NCBI GenBank assembly: GCA_963696025.1
Contig: CAVOII010000010.1
Span: forward strand, 682,001-746,000
Source: JABCYV01 sp963696025
GTDB taxonomy: Bacteria > Acidobacteriota > Terriglobia > Terriglobales > Acidobacteriaceae
Length of the DNA stretch: 64,000 nt
Direction: 5' to 3'
The translations under genes were made by a program, and so were the position numbers. Of the stretch, positions 8,352 to 19,574 are shown piece by piece. The notes beneath the pieces were generated by a model. It searched no databases and had not been told where the DNA came from. It was given only the letters and a program-made list of their open reading frames with translations. Numbering within the stretch: the first letter of the stretch is position 1; every line of letters begins with the position of its first letter.

Positions 8352-8388
8352 CCACCCTAGGCTAATTCAGCCAAGGTGGGCGAGTATA
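8352..8388 (-). promoter_or_regulatory. -10 element and leader hairpin of the CBS gene
   Basis: TATACT on the minus strand (8383-8388) would start an mRNA with a leader of about 55 bases. That leader holds an imperfect hairpin (8352-8379, outer stem CCACC/GGTGG) upstream of the ribosome-binding site. Confidence 0.3.
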
Positions 8389-8449
8389 TGACGAAACGAA
8401 TCTGAACGAAAACATTTGTTTGCGCCCTACCTCAAGAAAATCGGTTAAG

Positions 8450-9460
8450 TTACTGATTTTCATTTAGGTAGAACGCATCGACGATGTGACTCTTTCCGTC
8501 CAACAGGAGCACTCGTCCCTGGTAAATCACGCGCTCCAGATCACTCGGCAGTTTAGGAAGCTGCTCTTCACACACCAGCGGAAGAGGCGCAGCTCGGCGC
8601 TGAGCGTCGGCCGACAGGGCATCATCATCGCTGATCACCGGCTCACCGGCAGATGATTCCGGGCGCTTGATCGCGTCTGGGGGCAAGTCGTCAAGGTTCG
8701 CACTCACGCAGTTTCGGATGATCCGGCGATCGCGCAGGGTGAAGCGGTCTGTCGTGTCCTGCGCCTGTGCCGACGGCGCAGGAAGAGCGGACGGCCCCGA
8801 AGGAGCGGAAGCCGGAGAGTTGGTCGTCGAAGCGGGAGTATCTGCAGGCTGGTTTTGAGCACCAGGGGACGAAGCGTCTGCTGGCGCCGCCGTTGTAACG
8901 AACGTGAGCACCGCTTCGGATTCCACTCTGACAGCCTTTTTACCTGTGGCGGCCGCGGCACCTGTCCCCGCCGCAGCGCCCGCGGCTGTGCCGATTGCCG
9001 CCCCTTTTCCACCGCCCGCAATCGCGCCAATCACTGCTCCCAATGCCGCTCCACCGCCAATTTTTGTGGCATTGCTCTTAGTATGTGATTCGCCTTTGAC
9101 TACCAGAGGCTGAACATTGAGAGAGGTCGCCTGCCTTCCGGAACTCACCGTAGCCAGAACCAGATCCAACTCTCCCGGTTCACTCAGCCGGCCCGATGCA
9201 TGCACATTGGCAACTCGTCCGATGACGTCTGCGCCCTTGGGATATAGGTTCTTCCCGTTCACCTGAATCGGTTCTTCGAGGGTCGCTCGGAAGGTGTCTC
9301 CAACCTGGTTCTCCTCGCTGCTCAGCTTGTCAATCATTCGAATTTTGATGGTGGTGCCGGGAGGCAGCACGGGCGCGTCATCCGCAAAAGCGGGAAGGAA
9401 CGCAGCAACCGCCACCAGCAATGCCAGAGGCGTAACATGGTGGACGTTTTTGCGACTCAT
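8450..9460 (-). CDS. exported glycine-zipper protein
   Basis: A 336-residue exported protein. The start at 9458-9460 (MSRKNV) was chosen over an upstream in-frame ATG at 9592 because it directly precedes a signal peptide (about 1-26, AFADD). The N-terminal third (about 30-130) is a beta-rich domain with PPGTTIKIRM and YPKGADVIGRV segments. It is followed by a Gly/Ala-rich double glycine zipper (about 132-172), a Pro/Ala/Ser/Gln-rich linker and a short C-terminal domain (about 270-336). The zipper suggests membrane or outer-membrane association. This architecture is familiar from acidobacterial genomes but has no assigned function. It follows the DUF58 gene with a gap of about 90 bases. Confidence 0.65.
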   Translation of the reverse strand: MSRKNVHHVTPLALLVAVAAFLPAFADDAPVLPPGTTIKIRMIDKLSSEENQVGDTFRATLEEPIQVNGKNLYPKGADVIGRVANVHASGRLSEPGELDLVLATVSSGRQATSLNVQPLVVKGESHTKSNATKIGGGAALGAVIGAIAGGGKGAAIGTAAGAAAGTGAAAATGKKAVRVESEAVLTFVTTAAPADASSPGAQNQPADTPASTTNSPASAPSGPSALPAPSAQAQDTTDRFTLRDRRIIRNCVSANLDDLPPDAIKRPESSAGEPVISDDDALSADAQRRAAPLPLVCEEQLPKLPSDLERVIYQGRVLLLDGKSHIVDAFYLNENQ

Positions 9461-9549
9461 AGGCCTTTTCCCGGCATTCCCTGCGGGCCAGTGGCTCCGT
9501 TGGGATGCGAAATTCGATCTTACTGGCTGCATGGACTCGACGTACCAAT

Positions 9550-10989
9550 TTAGTCTTTTCCACCAATGAAAACGAAATGCGAGCATCTCCACAAGGCTGC
9601 GGGAATCCGGTCCCTGGGCTGCGCCGTCAAAATGACGTTGTAGTCGGAAGAGACTTCCAGGTCCTGCATCACCGATGGCGACGTTTGCGGTTCGATGATC
9701 GCCAAATAGGCGAGGAACTGATAGACGTCGGTCGCGCCGCTATAGCCCTGGGCAACGAAGGAAGTTTGTGCGTTCTGTCCAGTAAAATGCCATCCCAGGG
9801 AAGCGGCCAACGCAATGGCATTCTCGTAAGCCTGGTTCGAAACTGCGCCGAGGCTAGGATTATCGAAGACGATCCGAAGCTTGCGTTCGTCTTCTCGGCT
9901 GAACTCGCGCACTTTGAGTGAGCCTGACTTCGCCGTCGCTTTCCAGTCCACGTGGCGGGCCGAATCCTCAGGCATATATTCCCGAATGCGGTATAAGTCG
10001 TGTCCGCGGCCCCTCGCGAACGTCTTAAATTCGCCCGTCACGAGCGGGAGCACTTCAAAAAATTCATCTCGCGGTTCGACTGGCGGATAGACGATGATTT
10101 CGCGCGCCAGGCGGACGCGTCGGGTCTTGGTGAGAAACGCGAAAGGAAAGCGAGTAGCCAACCCGAAGCACTCCTGTTGATATCGTCCGCGGTGCTCAAA
10201 CCGAAGTTCGAGCTCGGCGATGAGTTTGCGGCCGGCGGGCAGGTAAGGGAAATAGGCCGATCCCTGAAAGATGTCAGGCGCCTCCATCCTCTCGGCCACG
10301 CGGAGCAGGCGGCGGTCGGGTAGCCTGATCCACTGCTTCTCTGGAGAACGTCCTGGAGGGAAGGCAAACGTGGCCGGCCTCCATTGCCACTGCTTGCCCG
10401 GCTTGACCTTCTCGAGCGAAACCACATTCACCGAGAACGCGGGCAACCAGCGCCGCCGATTTCGTAGGATGATTTTTCCGGCGATGGGCTGGCCGGCAAA
10501 GACGTGCTGAGGCAAGCGGACGTCGAGCTCCAGACCCCGCAACACCAGGGCGGAGCTTAATCCCGATACCACAATTGCAGCCAGCATCGCCGCCACGATG
10601 ATGTACAGCAGATTGTTGCCCGTGTTCAGTGCCGCGATTCCGATGAATACTACGGTGACCACGTAAATGACTCCCACGCGGGTCACGTCGTAGTCGAAAG
10701 CGTCACGAATGCGACCGGTGGCGACGCGGTGCGCCAGGTAGGGCACCGTCGTCAAGCCGACGATCGTGGCCAATAGGAGGGCGGCTGAAGCCAGGATAAG
10801 TGTTGCCCAGACATTTCCAGACTCCCGAGACACCGTGGAGAAGAGCGCCGCCCCGAAGGCCAGCGCCAGGCCCACCATGGCCAGCAGGAAACGCACCCAC
10901 ACTTGAGGAATCTCGAGACGCAAGATTCCGAGCGATCGTCGAATGCTGGCTTCGGCCGGCTGTTGGCTCAAGGCGTCGCGCATATTCAT
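9550..10989 (-). CDS. DUF58 domain membrane protein
   Basis: A 479-residue protein. Four hydrophobic segments lie at about 35-55, 60-82, 106-124 and 128-150, followed by a large soluble part. The DUF58 core is at about 335-385, with the characteristic GRGHDLYRIREYMPEDSARH region then VDWKATAKSG and REFSREDE. DUF58 proteins are usually encoded with a MoxR AAA ATPase and a VWFA protein and are thought to act in envelope or metalloenzyme assembly. No MoxR gene is present here, which is unusual. The ATG at 10989 or the one two codons later could be the start. Part of a same-strand run with the DedA and hydrolase genes. Confidence 0.8.
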   Translation of the reverse strand: MNMRDALSQQPAEASIRRSLGILRLEIPQVWVRFLLAMVGLALAFGAALFSTVSRESGNVWATLILASAALLLATIVGLTTVPYLAHRVATGRIRDAFDYDVTRVGVIYVVTVVFIGIAALNTGNNLLYIIVAAMLAAIVVSGLSSALVLRGLELDVRLPQHVFAGQPIAGKIILRNRRRWLPAFSVNVVSLEKVKPGKQWQWRPATFAFPPGRSPEKQWIRLPDRRLLRVAERMEAPDIFQGSAYFPYLPAGRKLIAELELRFEHRGRYQQECFGLATRFPFAFLTKTRRVRLAREIIVYPPVEPRDEFFEVLPLVTGEFKTFARGRGHDLYRIREYMPEDSARHVDWKATAKSGSLKVREFSREDERKLRIVFDNPSLGAVSNQAYENAIALAASLGWHFTGQNAQTSFVAQGYSGATDVYQFLAYLAIIEPQTSPSVMQDLEVSSDYNVILTAQPRDRIPAALWRCSHFVFIGGKD

Positions 10990-11058
10990 CGAGTCCCTGC
11001 CTTGAGGTTAGCACTCGACCGCTGGAGCATCAATCGTGCGTGGTTGGCAAGAAAGGCG

Positions 11059-11679
11059 CTAATTTTGATTAGATAAACCGATTTTTCCACGACGTTTCCG
11101 CCACACTAGGAGTAGAAGCAACGCAGCCGCGAGAAGGAGGACGATATTCACGTCCTTTACGATCCTGAGCAGCTTCTCCCAATGCTTGCCGAAGACGTAC
11201 CCGGCAGCCGAGACGACGGCCACCCAGAGCGCGGCACCAAGAAAATTGGCCAGGACAAATTTGCGCCAAGGCATCTGTAGCACGCCAGCCAGGGGGCCGG
11301 CAATCACGCGCAGCCCGGCGATGAAGCGAGCCGTGAAGATCGTGACGGCGCCATTACGCCTGAACATTTCTTCCCCGCGTGCGATTGTCGCGGGCTGGAT
11401 GTGAAGCGTCTTCCGATATCGTTCGAGCAGCGGGCGTCCGCCGTAAAATCCGATCAGAAAGCCGATATTGTCGCCCACGGTGGCGGCACAGATTCCGACC
11501 AGAATTATGGAAGGCAGGTGCAGCTTGTGTTCCGAGTAAGCGAGGAAACTGGCCAACAGCAGGATGGTTTCTCCGGGCACCGGCAATCCCGCATTTTCGA
11601 GCAATAATGCCGCCGCAACTGTCCAGTAGCCATACTCAGCCAGGTATCCACGGAGGAGGCCAAAGATGTGTGGCGGCAT
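11059..11679 (-). CDS. DedA family membrane protein
   Basis: A 206-residue inner-membrane protein of the VTT/DedA family. Recognisable marks are ENAGLPVPGE (about 27-36), the GDNIGFLIGFYGG segment, and FTARFIAGLRVIAGPLAG (about 115-133), which contains the conserved Arg pair. Four to five transmembrane helices follow the family layout. Family members translocate undecaprenyl phosphate or phospholipids. The start lies one base after the stop codon of the upstream alpha/beta hydrolase gene, so the two are translationally coupled. Confidence 0.88.
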   Translation of the reverse strand: MPPHIFGLLRGYLAEYGYWTVAAALLLENAGLPVPGETILLLASFLAYSEHKLHLPSIILVGICAATVGDNIGFLIGFYGGRPLLERYRKTLHIQPATIARGEEMFRRNGAVTIFTARFIAGLRVIAGPLAGVLQMPWRKFVLANFLGAALWVAVVSAAGYVFGKHWEKLLRIVKDVNIVLLLAAALLLLLVWRKRRGKIGLSNQN

Positions 11680-11680
11680 A

Positions 11681-12586
11681 TCAGAAGATCCCGGTCCGGT
11701 TTCGGGACAGAAACTCGATCACGGCCTGGTTGAATTCTTGAGGAACTTCCTCGTAAGGCAAGTGCCCAACGCCGTCGAACACGACTAACCTGCAGTCGGC
11801 AAACTGCTGGCGCAGCTTATCCGCGGATACTGGCCTTACGGCAGCGTCCAGACCGCCCCAGACGAGAAGCGTGGGCACGCCTCGGATCTGCGGCAGCACC
11901 GATTCCAACTCATGCAAGTCTTGCTTCCACGAACGTAAGAGGCTCATCGCATATTCAAGCGAACCTGGGATAGCGAACGGAGCAGAGTAGCCCTCGAGCG
12001 TGCCCGGCCGAATCCGGCGGGCATCACCAAACAAACGCCGCAGAACGATACTGTGGGCAACTTCAACCCGAGGCCCTAACCGCACGATCAGAGGCGCGAC
12101 TATACGGTTGGTCAAGATCGGTGTGAGCCAATTGCCGCGCCCCGACCATGGATTTACCGGCGCTGCCAGGATCAGGCGACGAATGCGATCCGGAGCCCGG
12201 GCTGCGGCCATCATGACCACGGCACCGCCGTACGAACTGCCCATCAAGTCGCAAGTAGTGACGCCTACCGCATCCAGGAATCGCAGCAAACGTCCGGCGC
12301 TGGCCCGCAGGCTGCAGTCGAGACCCACCGGATGGTCGGAAAAACCGGTGCCCAACATATCGATTGCGTAGACCGTAGCCAGCGGCGAAAGGGCGGGCAT
12401 GGCAAATCGCCACGAGAAAGAGTATCCAAGTAAGCCATGCACCAGAACCAGAGCTGGTCCAGAGCCACTTCGAAAATAGCGCATGCGCGCCCCATCCACA
12501 ACCGCCCAGGATTCCCGGTTCGCGTTCAACGGCGACTTGACTTCCAGTTCCGATGGGTTTTCCACGTTGGTAAGTTGGAGGGACAA
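11681..12586 (-). CDS. alpha/beta fold hydrolase
   Basis: A 301-residue hydrolase with all canonical elements: HGLLGYSFSW at 50-59 (oxyanion hole), nucleophile Ser118 in GSSYG, Asp247 in GGLDAAV and His275 in GVGHLPYEE. No signal peptide is visible. It resembles the MhpC/epoxide-hydrolase/haloperoxidase group, whose members hydrolyse diverse esters and C-C bonds; the substrate cannot be read. Its stop is one base from the DedA start, so the pair is an operon, hinting at a lipid-related role by context only. Confidence 0.82.
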   Translation of the reverse strand: MSLQLTNVENPSELEVKSPLNANRESWAVVDGARMRYFRSGSGPALVLVHGLLGYSFSWRFAMPALSPLATVYAIDMLGTGFSDHPVGLDCSLRASAGRLLRFLDAVGVTTCDLMGSSYGGAVVMMAAARAPDRIRRLILAAPVNPWSGRGNWLTPILTNRIVAPLIVRLGPRVEVAHSIVLRRLFGDARRIRPGTLEGYSAPFAIPGSLEYAMSLLRSWKQDLHELESVLPQIRGVPTLLVWGGLDAAVRPVSADKLRQQFADCRLVVFDGVGHLPYEEVPQEFNQAVIEFLSRNRTGIF

Positions 12587-13075
12587 CTTTGCAGACTGCG
12601 TGCGATTCTAATTAAGTGGTATCACCTCTTTCGCTTCTTAAGCGGAGGGGAGCCCCTTGGCTGCCCTATTTTTGTTTCTTGCGTTGGTTTCGATCAAGGC
12701 GGCCTGGCAACCAGTTCGTTTCGCATCGGGAAGGCTAGGATGATTCTATCGGACAGCAATCCTGCCGCGTTTTGCCGCGTTTTCCCGCTTTTCAGCCCTG
12801 GCTGTCTTCGATCAGATCAGCGGGTGGCCAAGTCACTTGCTTGAGTCCTTCTCAAATCTCCGTAGCTCTTTAATGCTATGACATTTATGGAGTTACCAAA
12901 TACAAGAGATGAATTCCAAAAAATGTAGCGGGGCTTCTGCAAGCCTTCTATAATCCTAGAAGTTGCTTTTTTTAGGCCACTTAGGCGATTCCCGATGTTC
13001 ATATCCGTGGCCCCGAACGTGCACACGCTGAGACCAGGCAGTGTCCCCCTACCGCCTCGTCCGAACCAGCGGACC
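12587..13075. other. 489-base intergenic region between divergent genes
   Basis: This divergent spacer separates the minus-strand hydrolase from the plus-strand sensor kinase. No gene or recognisable structured RNA was found. It contains a direct repeat GCCGCGTTTT at 12764-12773 and 12774-12783 followed by a degenerate third copy. It also holds a TATAAT at 12949-12954 and a weak CTTCTA/TAGAAG hairpin followed by a T-run (12945-12976). These last two overlap, so the stretch could be a promoter or a weak terminator. Confidence 0.4.
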
Positions 13076-15896
13076 ATGAATCGGGAATTTCAAATCCGCC
13101 CCGCTGTTCTTCTTTTCCTGCTAACTGCGGCTGCAATTACTTTCGCCGTCATCAACTTTCAGAAGGAGCGAGAGTTTCAGATTCCCTACGACGGGGTCTG
13201 GTGGATGGAGCACAACGGCAGCCTTATCGCGGACCAGGTCGAACCCAATGGGCCGGCAGCCAAAGCCGGCGTCAAAGAAGGCGACCGCCTCACAGCTATC
13301 AATCAACGCGAAATAAACGGTACCTCGGCCTTGGTTCGGCAACTCTATCGAGTGGGTCCATGGTCGAAAGCCACTTACTCGCTGGTTCGCGACTCGGTTG
13401 CTGTCGACACGCAGGTGATCCCGGTCCCGGCCGAGCGATCGCTCAACGACTGGCTGCGTCTGATTGCACTGATCTACCTGGGTATTGGAGTTTACGTTTT
13501 GCTGCGGCGCTGGACCGCGCCGGGCTCGACCCACTTCTACATCTTCTGCCTGGTCTCGTTCGTTTTCTACGCCTTCAAATACACCGGCAAGTTCAACCAG
13601 TTTGATTGGATCATCTACTGGGGAAACGTCGCTGCCTGGCTGCTGCAGCCGGCTTTGTTCCTGCATTTTGTGCTGACTTTCCCAGAGAGGCGGTATTTCG
13701 TCCGCAAGCATCGCTGGGCGATCCCGCTGATTTATGTGCCGGGACTGCTGCTCTTGGGAATTCACATCCTGGCCTTGACCGTGATGAAGGCCAGCGAGAG
13801 GCTGCGCTGGAATCTCGACCGGCTGCAAATGGCCTATCTTGCTGTGTTCTTCGTTGCGGCAGCTGCGGTACTCGTGTATGCCTACCGCCGGGCGAGTACG
13901 CCGATCCTTCGGCAGCAACTGAAGTGGGTCACGCGTGGCACCATTCTGGCCATCACGCCGTTCACGCTCTTGTATGTCATCCCCTACCTTACTGGAGCGC
14001 TGCCGACCACGCTGATGAAGGTGTCGGTTCTGTCGCTGGGCCTGCTGCCCTTGACCTTCGGTTACGCCATCTTCCGGTATCGCTTGATGGATGTGGACCT
14101 GATCTTCAAGCGAGGCATGGTGTACACGCTGGCGGCCGCGGCGATTATCGGCGCTTATTTTGCAGTAGTCGCAGGCGTTGCTGAACTCGTACATACCCAG
14201 GTACCGAGTTCCGGCCCGAAGGGCCTGATTCTGGCCATCGTAGTTACAGCGTTACTGTTCGACCCGGTGCGCAAGTGGATCCAGCAACGCATTGACCAGT
14301 TCTTCTATCGGACGCGTTACGACTACCGTAAGACTCTTATCGAATTTGGGCGGGAGCTGAGCGCGGAAACGGACCTGGACGAAATGCTGAGTTCAGTTGT
14401 CGACCGCTTGTGCCGCACGCTACTGGTCGATCGCATGGCAATTTTCCTGTCTGCGGGCGAGACATCGGAACGCTTCTTGGTTGCGAAGTCTTTCGGCCTA
14501 ACCCAGACCAGCAGCCTGGATCTGAGTTTTCTCGGCAGACCGCGACCCGAGATGGAAGCCGGGCACATTTTCTTCGACAACACACACCAAGTTCCCCGCG
14601 AGATGCCCATCGGCCAGGAAACAATCGCCAGGCTTGACCTGAATTATTACATTCCGTGCCGCGCCCAGCAGCGCACCATTGCTTTCCTCGGCTTGGGCAA
14701 GACGGCGGAGGGAGACTTCCTCTCCAGTGAAGATATTGAACTGCTGGAAACTCTGGCGGGTTACATCGGCATCGCCATTCAAAATGCGCGTCTGTACGCC
14801 TCACTAGAGCAGAAGGTCGCCGAATATGAGCGGTTGAAAGACTTCAACGAAAATATCGTCGAGTCCATCAACGTGGGTGTGCTGGCGGTGGATCTGGCCG
14901 ACCGAGTAGAGTCGTGGAACTCGCAGATGGAAGTCATGTACGCGCTGCCTCGTTGGCAGGCACTGACCCGGCCGCTCAGCGAGGTCTTCCCTGTCGCATT
15001 CGTTGAAGAGTTCTATCGGGTGCGGAAGAACCCTGGCATCCATAATCTTTACAAGTTCCGCTTGGCCACTCCCACCGGAGAGAGTCGTGTGGTGAACGTT
15101 GCCATCGCGCCGTTAGTCACCAAGAAATTCAATGTCATTGGGCGATTGATCATCATGGATGACATCACCGAGCGGGTGCAGCTCGAATCGCAACTGTCGC
15201 AGGCTGACAAGCTTTCCTCGATTGGTTTGCTGGCTGCGGGAGTTGCGCATGAGGTCAACACCCCGTTGGCCGTGATCTCTTCTTATGCCCAGATGCTGTC
15301 GAAACAACTACAAGGGGATTCTCAGAAGGGTGCGCTGCTGGAGAAGATCACACGGCAGACGTTCCGGGCTTCAGAAATTGTCAACAACCTGCTGAATTTC
15401 TCCCGCACCAGCGGCACCGAGTTCAGCGAGGTCGACGTCAACAAGATCATCGCCGACACGCTGGCTTTGCTGGAGCATCAGTTTAAGACGGTGAAGATCC
15501 GAGTGCAGGACGAATTGGCCGAGCATCTGCCTCTGATCAGCGGAAACGCTGGGCGCTTGCAGCAGGTGTTCCTGAATCTATTCCTGAACGCCCGGGATGC
15601 AATGCCCAATGGTGGGACTCTGCGCATCGTCAGCTCCAATGGCGAAGGCGTCAGCGTGGTTGTCTCCGACACGGGAATCGGCATTGCCCAGGAGCATATC
15701 CAACGCATCTATGACCCGTTCTTTACCACTAAGACGGCTCCGCGAGAAGGTCAAGGCCAGGGCAAGGGCACGGGATTGGGGCTGTCTGTTACTTACGGCA
15801 TCATTCAGGAACATGCGGGAAAGATTCGGGTAGAGAGCCAGCCAGGCCAGGGCACCACGTTTTACGTCGATTTCCCAATGACCAGAAAGGCCGTCA

Positions 15897-15904
<8 letters not shown>
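13076..15904 (+). CDS. membrane sensor histidine kinase with PDZ, GAF and PAS domains
   Basis: A 942-residue kinase. In order: transmembrane helix (about 8-27), a periplasmic PDZ-like domain (about 40-105, GPAAKAGVKEGD), eight or nine further helices (about 125-395), GAF (about 415-580), PAS (about 600-700), HisKA with His725 in VAHEVNTPL, and the ATPase domain with the N box (NARDAMPNGG, about 836), G1 (SDTGIGIA) and G2 (GKGTGLGLS). It should autophosphorylate on His725 and pass the phosphate to the overlapping regulator. I chose the ATG at 13076 because it starts just before helix 1; the frame is open to 12995. The PDZ domain suggests sensing of peptide ends or misfolded envelope proteins. 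Confidence 0.88.
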
Positions 15905-17339
<1,435 letters not shown>

Positions 17340-17375
17340 CTCATCCGGCGCGCCCTTCAGCGCCGCCTGCTCTGT

Positions 17376-17381
17376 TATAGT
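17376..17381 (+). promoter_or_regulatory. -10-like element (TATAGT) of the MlaE-like gene
   Basis: TATAGT ends 8 bases before the ATG at 17390, which predicts a leaderless message. A CGGCGC/GCGCCG inverted repeat (17346-17365) lies immediately upstream. Confidence 0.35.
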
Positions 17382-17389
17382 CTCCGGTA

Positions 17390-18172
17390 ATGGAGCTGAC
17401 GTCGCCCGCGGATCTCGCCAAAGATCTAATCGAAGCAGTACAGGACTATTCCGTGCTGGCGGGACGGTCCATGTCCAATCTGTTCCGTACCCCGCGTTAT
17501 TTCGCCGACATGACGCAACAGGCGGATTTGATCGGCTTTGGCTCGCTGCCCATCGTCGTGCTGACGGGATTTTTTACCGGCGCCGTCCTGGCTTTGAATA
17601 GCGCCAATACGCTGGAAAGATTTGGTTCGCTCTCGCTCATCGGGCAACTTGTGTCGGTTGGAATGGTGACTGAGCTCGGTCCGGTTCTAACGGGACTGAT
17701 GGTAGCCGGCCGAAACGCCTCCGGCATGGCCAGCGAACTGGGTTCCATGGTGGTGACCGAGCAGATCGATGCCATGCGCGCCCTCGGCACCGATCCAACC
17801 AAAAAGCTGGTGACTCCGCGAGTAGTTTCCACCGTGTTCATGCTGTTTTTTTTGACGATCATCTCCGATCTTTTGGGGTTGATCGGCGGTGGCATCGTCG
17901 CCCAATTCATATTCGGGATGGACTCGCATCAATATTGGAGCTCGGCCTGGCAAACACTGATGTTCCGGGACGTTTTTACCGGCCTGTTAAAGCCACTATT
18001 TTTCGGATTCATTATCGCTACCGTGGGCTGCTATTACGGGATGTCAGCGCGAGGCGGGACGCAAGGCGTGGGCCGGGCTACGACTCAAGCTGTGGTGGCG
18101 TCCTCAGTTCTTATTTTGCTGGTTGATTTCTTCGCTACTAAGTTCCTGATGGCAATTTTTGGCTACCGCTGA
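17390..18172 (+). CDS. mlaE: MlaE-type ABC transporter permease
   Basis: A 260-residue membrane protein of the MlaE/YrbE family, the permease of retrograde phospholipid transporters. Family marks include GFFTGAVLALNS (about 61-72), ELGPVLTGLMVAGR (about 95-108), the GSMVVTEQIDAMRALG coupling helix (about 117-132) and PRVVS (143-147). Five or six helices are predicted. The ATPase gene follows after 3 bases. No MlaD (MCE) gene follows, so the substrate-binding subunit must be encoded elsewhere. Confidence 0.9.
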   Translation: MELTSPADLAKDLIEAVQDYSVLAGRSMSNLFRTPRYFADMTQQADLIGFGSLPIVVLTGFFTGAVLALNSANTLERFGSLSLIGQLVSVGMVTELGPVLTGLMVAGRNASGMASELGSMVVTEQIDAMRALGTDPTKKLVTPRVVSTVFMLFFLTIISDLLGLIGGGIVAQFIFGMDSHQYWSSAWQTLMFRDVFTGLLKPLFFGFIIATVGCYYGMSARGGTQGVGRATTQAVVASSVLILLVDFFATKFLMAIFGYR

Positions 18173-18175
18173 ATT

Positions 18176-19024
18176 ATGGCCGCGCCTCCGGATGCTATCG
18201 CAAGTCCTTTCAAATCTACGGAGAGTTCTACCTCACCGGTCATTGTCTTTGAGGGCGTGTCCATTGCGTTCGAGGAGAAAACGGTACTCGATGGAATTTC
18301 CTTCCGACTGGCTCGCGGCGAAACCAAGGCCATCTTTGGCGTCGCCGGATCGGGCAAGAGCACCCTCCTGAAACTCACGTTGGGCCTGCTGAAGCCAGAC
18401 GCGGGGGATATCCACGTACTCGGTAAAGATGTCACCCAGATGAGTGAAGAGTCTCTGTTCGAGCTGCGACGCAAGATCGGCATGGTGTTTCAGGAAAGCG
18501 CGCTTTTCGATTCGCTTACTGTGCGGGAGAATGTCGCCTTCCGGTTGATGGAAGAACACGACCTATCCGACGGCGAGATCGAGCGCCGGGTGCGGGAGTC
18601 GCTGAGTTTCGTGGAACTCGAACGGACCGTGGACATGTTTCCGTCCGAACTGTCGGGTGGAATGCGGCGCCGGGTGGCCATTGCACGCGCCATCGTGACC
18701 CAGCCCGAAATTTTGCTTTACGATTCACCGACGGGGGGCCTGGATCCAGTCACTTCCACTACAATCATCGAACTGATCGTCAAGCAGCGTGACGTCTCCA
18801 AAACCAGCTCCCTTCTGGTTACCCATCGGCTGCAGGATGCGTTCGTCATGGCAACCCACTACTTCGATCGCAAAACGAATAAGATGCTGCCGCTACCGCC
18901 GGGCGCTCGCGGAGAAGTGCCGATGGGCTTCCTGATTCTTCGAGAGAGCAAGATAATCTTCGACGGAGATGTGCACGAGTTGGCACTCTCGAAAGACGAA
19001 TACATCCGGGAATTTATTTCGTAA
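18176..19024 (+). CDS. mlaF: MlaF-type ABC transporter ATP-binding protein
   Basis: A 282-residue ATPase partnered with the MlaE-like permease just upstream. Walker A is GVAGSGKST (about 55-63), the Q-loop is MVFQES, the ABC signature is LSGGMRRRVA and the H-loop histidine is in VTHRLQDA. Walker B reads LLYDSPTGGLDP: the Asp is residue 183, but the following catalytic glutamate is replaced by Ser184. This would be expected to slow ATP hydrolysis unless another residue compensates. The N-terminal 22 residues and the C-terminal Pro/Gly stretch (about 240-252) are extensions. Confidence 0.88.
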   Translation: MAAPPDAIASPFKSTESSTSPVIVFEGVSIAFEEKTVLDGISFRLARGETKAIFGVAGSGKSTLLKLTLGLLKPDAGDIHVLGKDVTQMSEESLFELRRKIGMVFQESALFDSLTVRENVAFRLMEEHDLSDGEIERRVRESLSFVELERTVDMFPSELSGGMRRRVAIARAIVTQPEILLYDSPTGGLDPVTSTTIIELIVKQRDVSKTSSLLVTHRLQDAFVMATHYFDRKTNKMLPLPPGARGEVPMGFLILRESKIIFDGDVHELALSKDEYIREFIS

Positions 19025-19031
19025 ACTTAAC

Positions 19032-19496
19032 CTAGCCGGCCTTAGCTGCTTCCGCCATGGCCTTGCGCCGTGCCGCCACGCGTGCTGAGACCGTTTTCAG
19101 GCGCTCTCGACCAGCCACGGACTGCATAATCACCTTCTCGACGTTACTGAAGAGCCCTGGGCTCTGCATTTTCTCCCGCACGTCCTTCAGGATGGGCTGC
19201 ATTTTTGCATAGAGAAAAAACATCTCTCCGCTGACGCCACCTTCCAGAAACAGCTCGGGATGAATCGTGCCGTGCAATACCATCGCCGCCGCCATATCCC
19301 AGTAGCCGCCAACCTGACGAAGCCAGTTGTTTTCCTGGGTTCCGAGCGCGTTCGCCACTTTGAGGAAATCGTCAGCAGTCTGTGGCCAGAACTTCACCAG
19401 CCACCAGTCGCGGGCCTTGCGCATCTCAGTTTCACGGCGCAGATCATAAAGTTTGAGGATGAGTTCGGCATCGGTGGCGGTCGGGTCCTTTGACAT
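19032..19496 (-). CDS. conserved-looking protein of unknown function
   Basis: I do not recognise this 154-residue soluble protein. It is largely helical and has a Trp-rich segment (ARDWWLVKFWPQTADDF at about 28-44), then a second aromatic segment (NNWLRQVGGYWDMAA) and a basic C-terminal helix. There is no signal peptide or cysteine. The start at 19494-19496 (MSKDPTA) is fixed by an AAGGAGAA ribosome-binding site; the frame is open 13 codons further. It is convergent with the MlaF-like gene (7-base gap). The composition suggests a small protein-binding or regulatory subunit, but no function can be assigned. Confidence 0.7.
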   Translation of the reverse strand: MSKDPTATDAELILKLYDLRRETEMRKARDWWLVKFWPQTADDFLKVANALGTQENNWLRQVGGYWDMAAAMVLHGTIHPELFLEGGVSGEMFFLYAKMQPILKDVREKMQSPGLFSNVEKVIMQSVAGRERLKTVSARVAARRKAMAEAAKAG

Positions 19497-19574
19497 AGCG
19501 GTTCTCCTTGGGATTAAAGTGTCGAACTCGATCAAGTGAACGGCCGCACGCGGCTTGTCTTGCGTGAATCGCGA

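Noticed and set aside
12437..12844. Plus-strand frame in the divergent spacer before the sensor kinase
   Set aside because: Half of it is antisense to the alpha/beta hydrolase and the rest has no signal or domain features.
12587..12990. Possible riboswitch or small RNA in the largest intergenic region
   Set aside because: I compared it by eye with c-di-GMP-I, cobalamin, TPP, SAM and T-box patterns and found no matching conserved core. An Infernal/Rfam scan would be decisive.
13121..14194. Long minus-strand frame (357 codons) opposite the sensor kinase
   Set aside because: It is antisense to clearly conserved PDZ and membrane segments and its own translation is low-complexity polar (Gln/Arg/His/Asp rich), as expected for a shadow frame.
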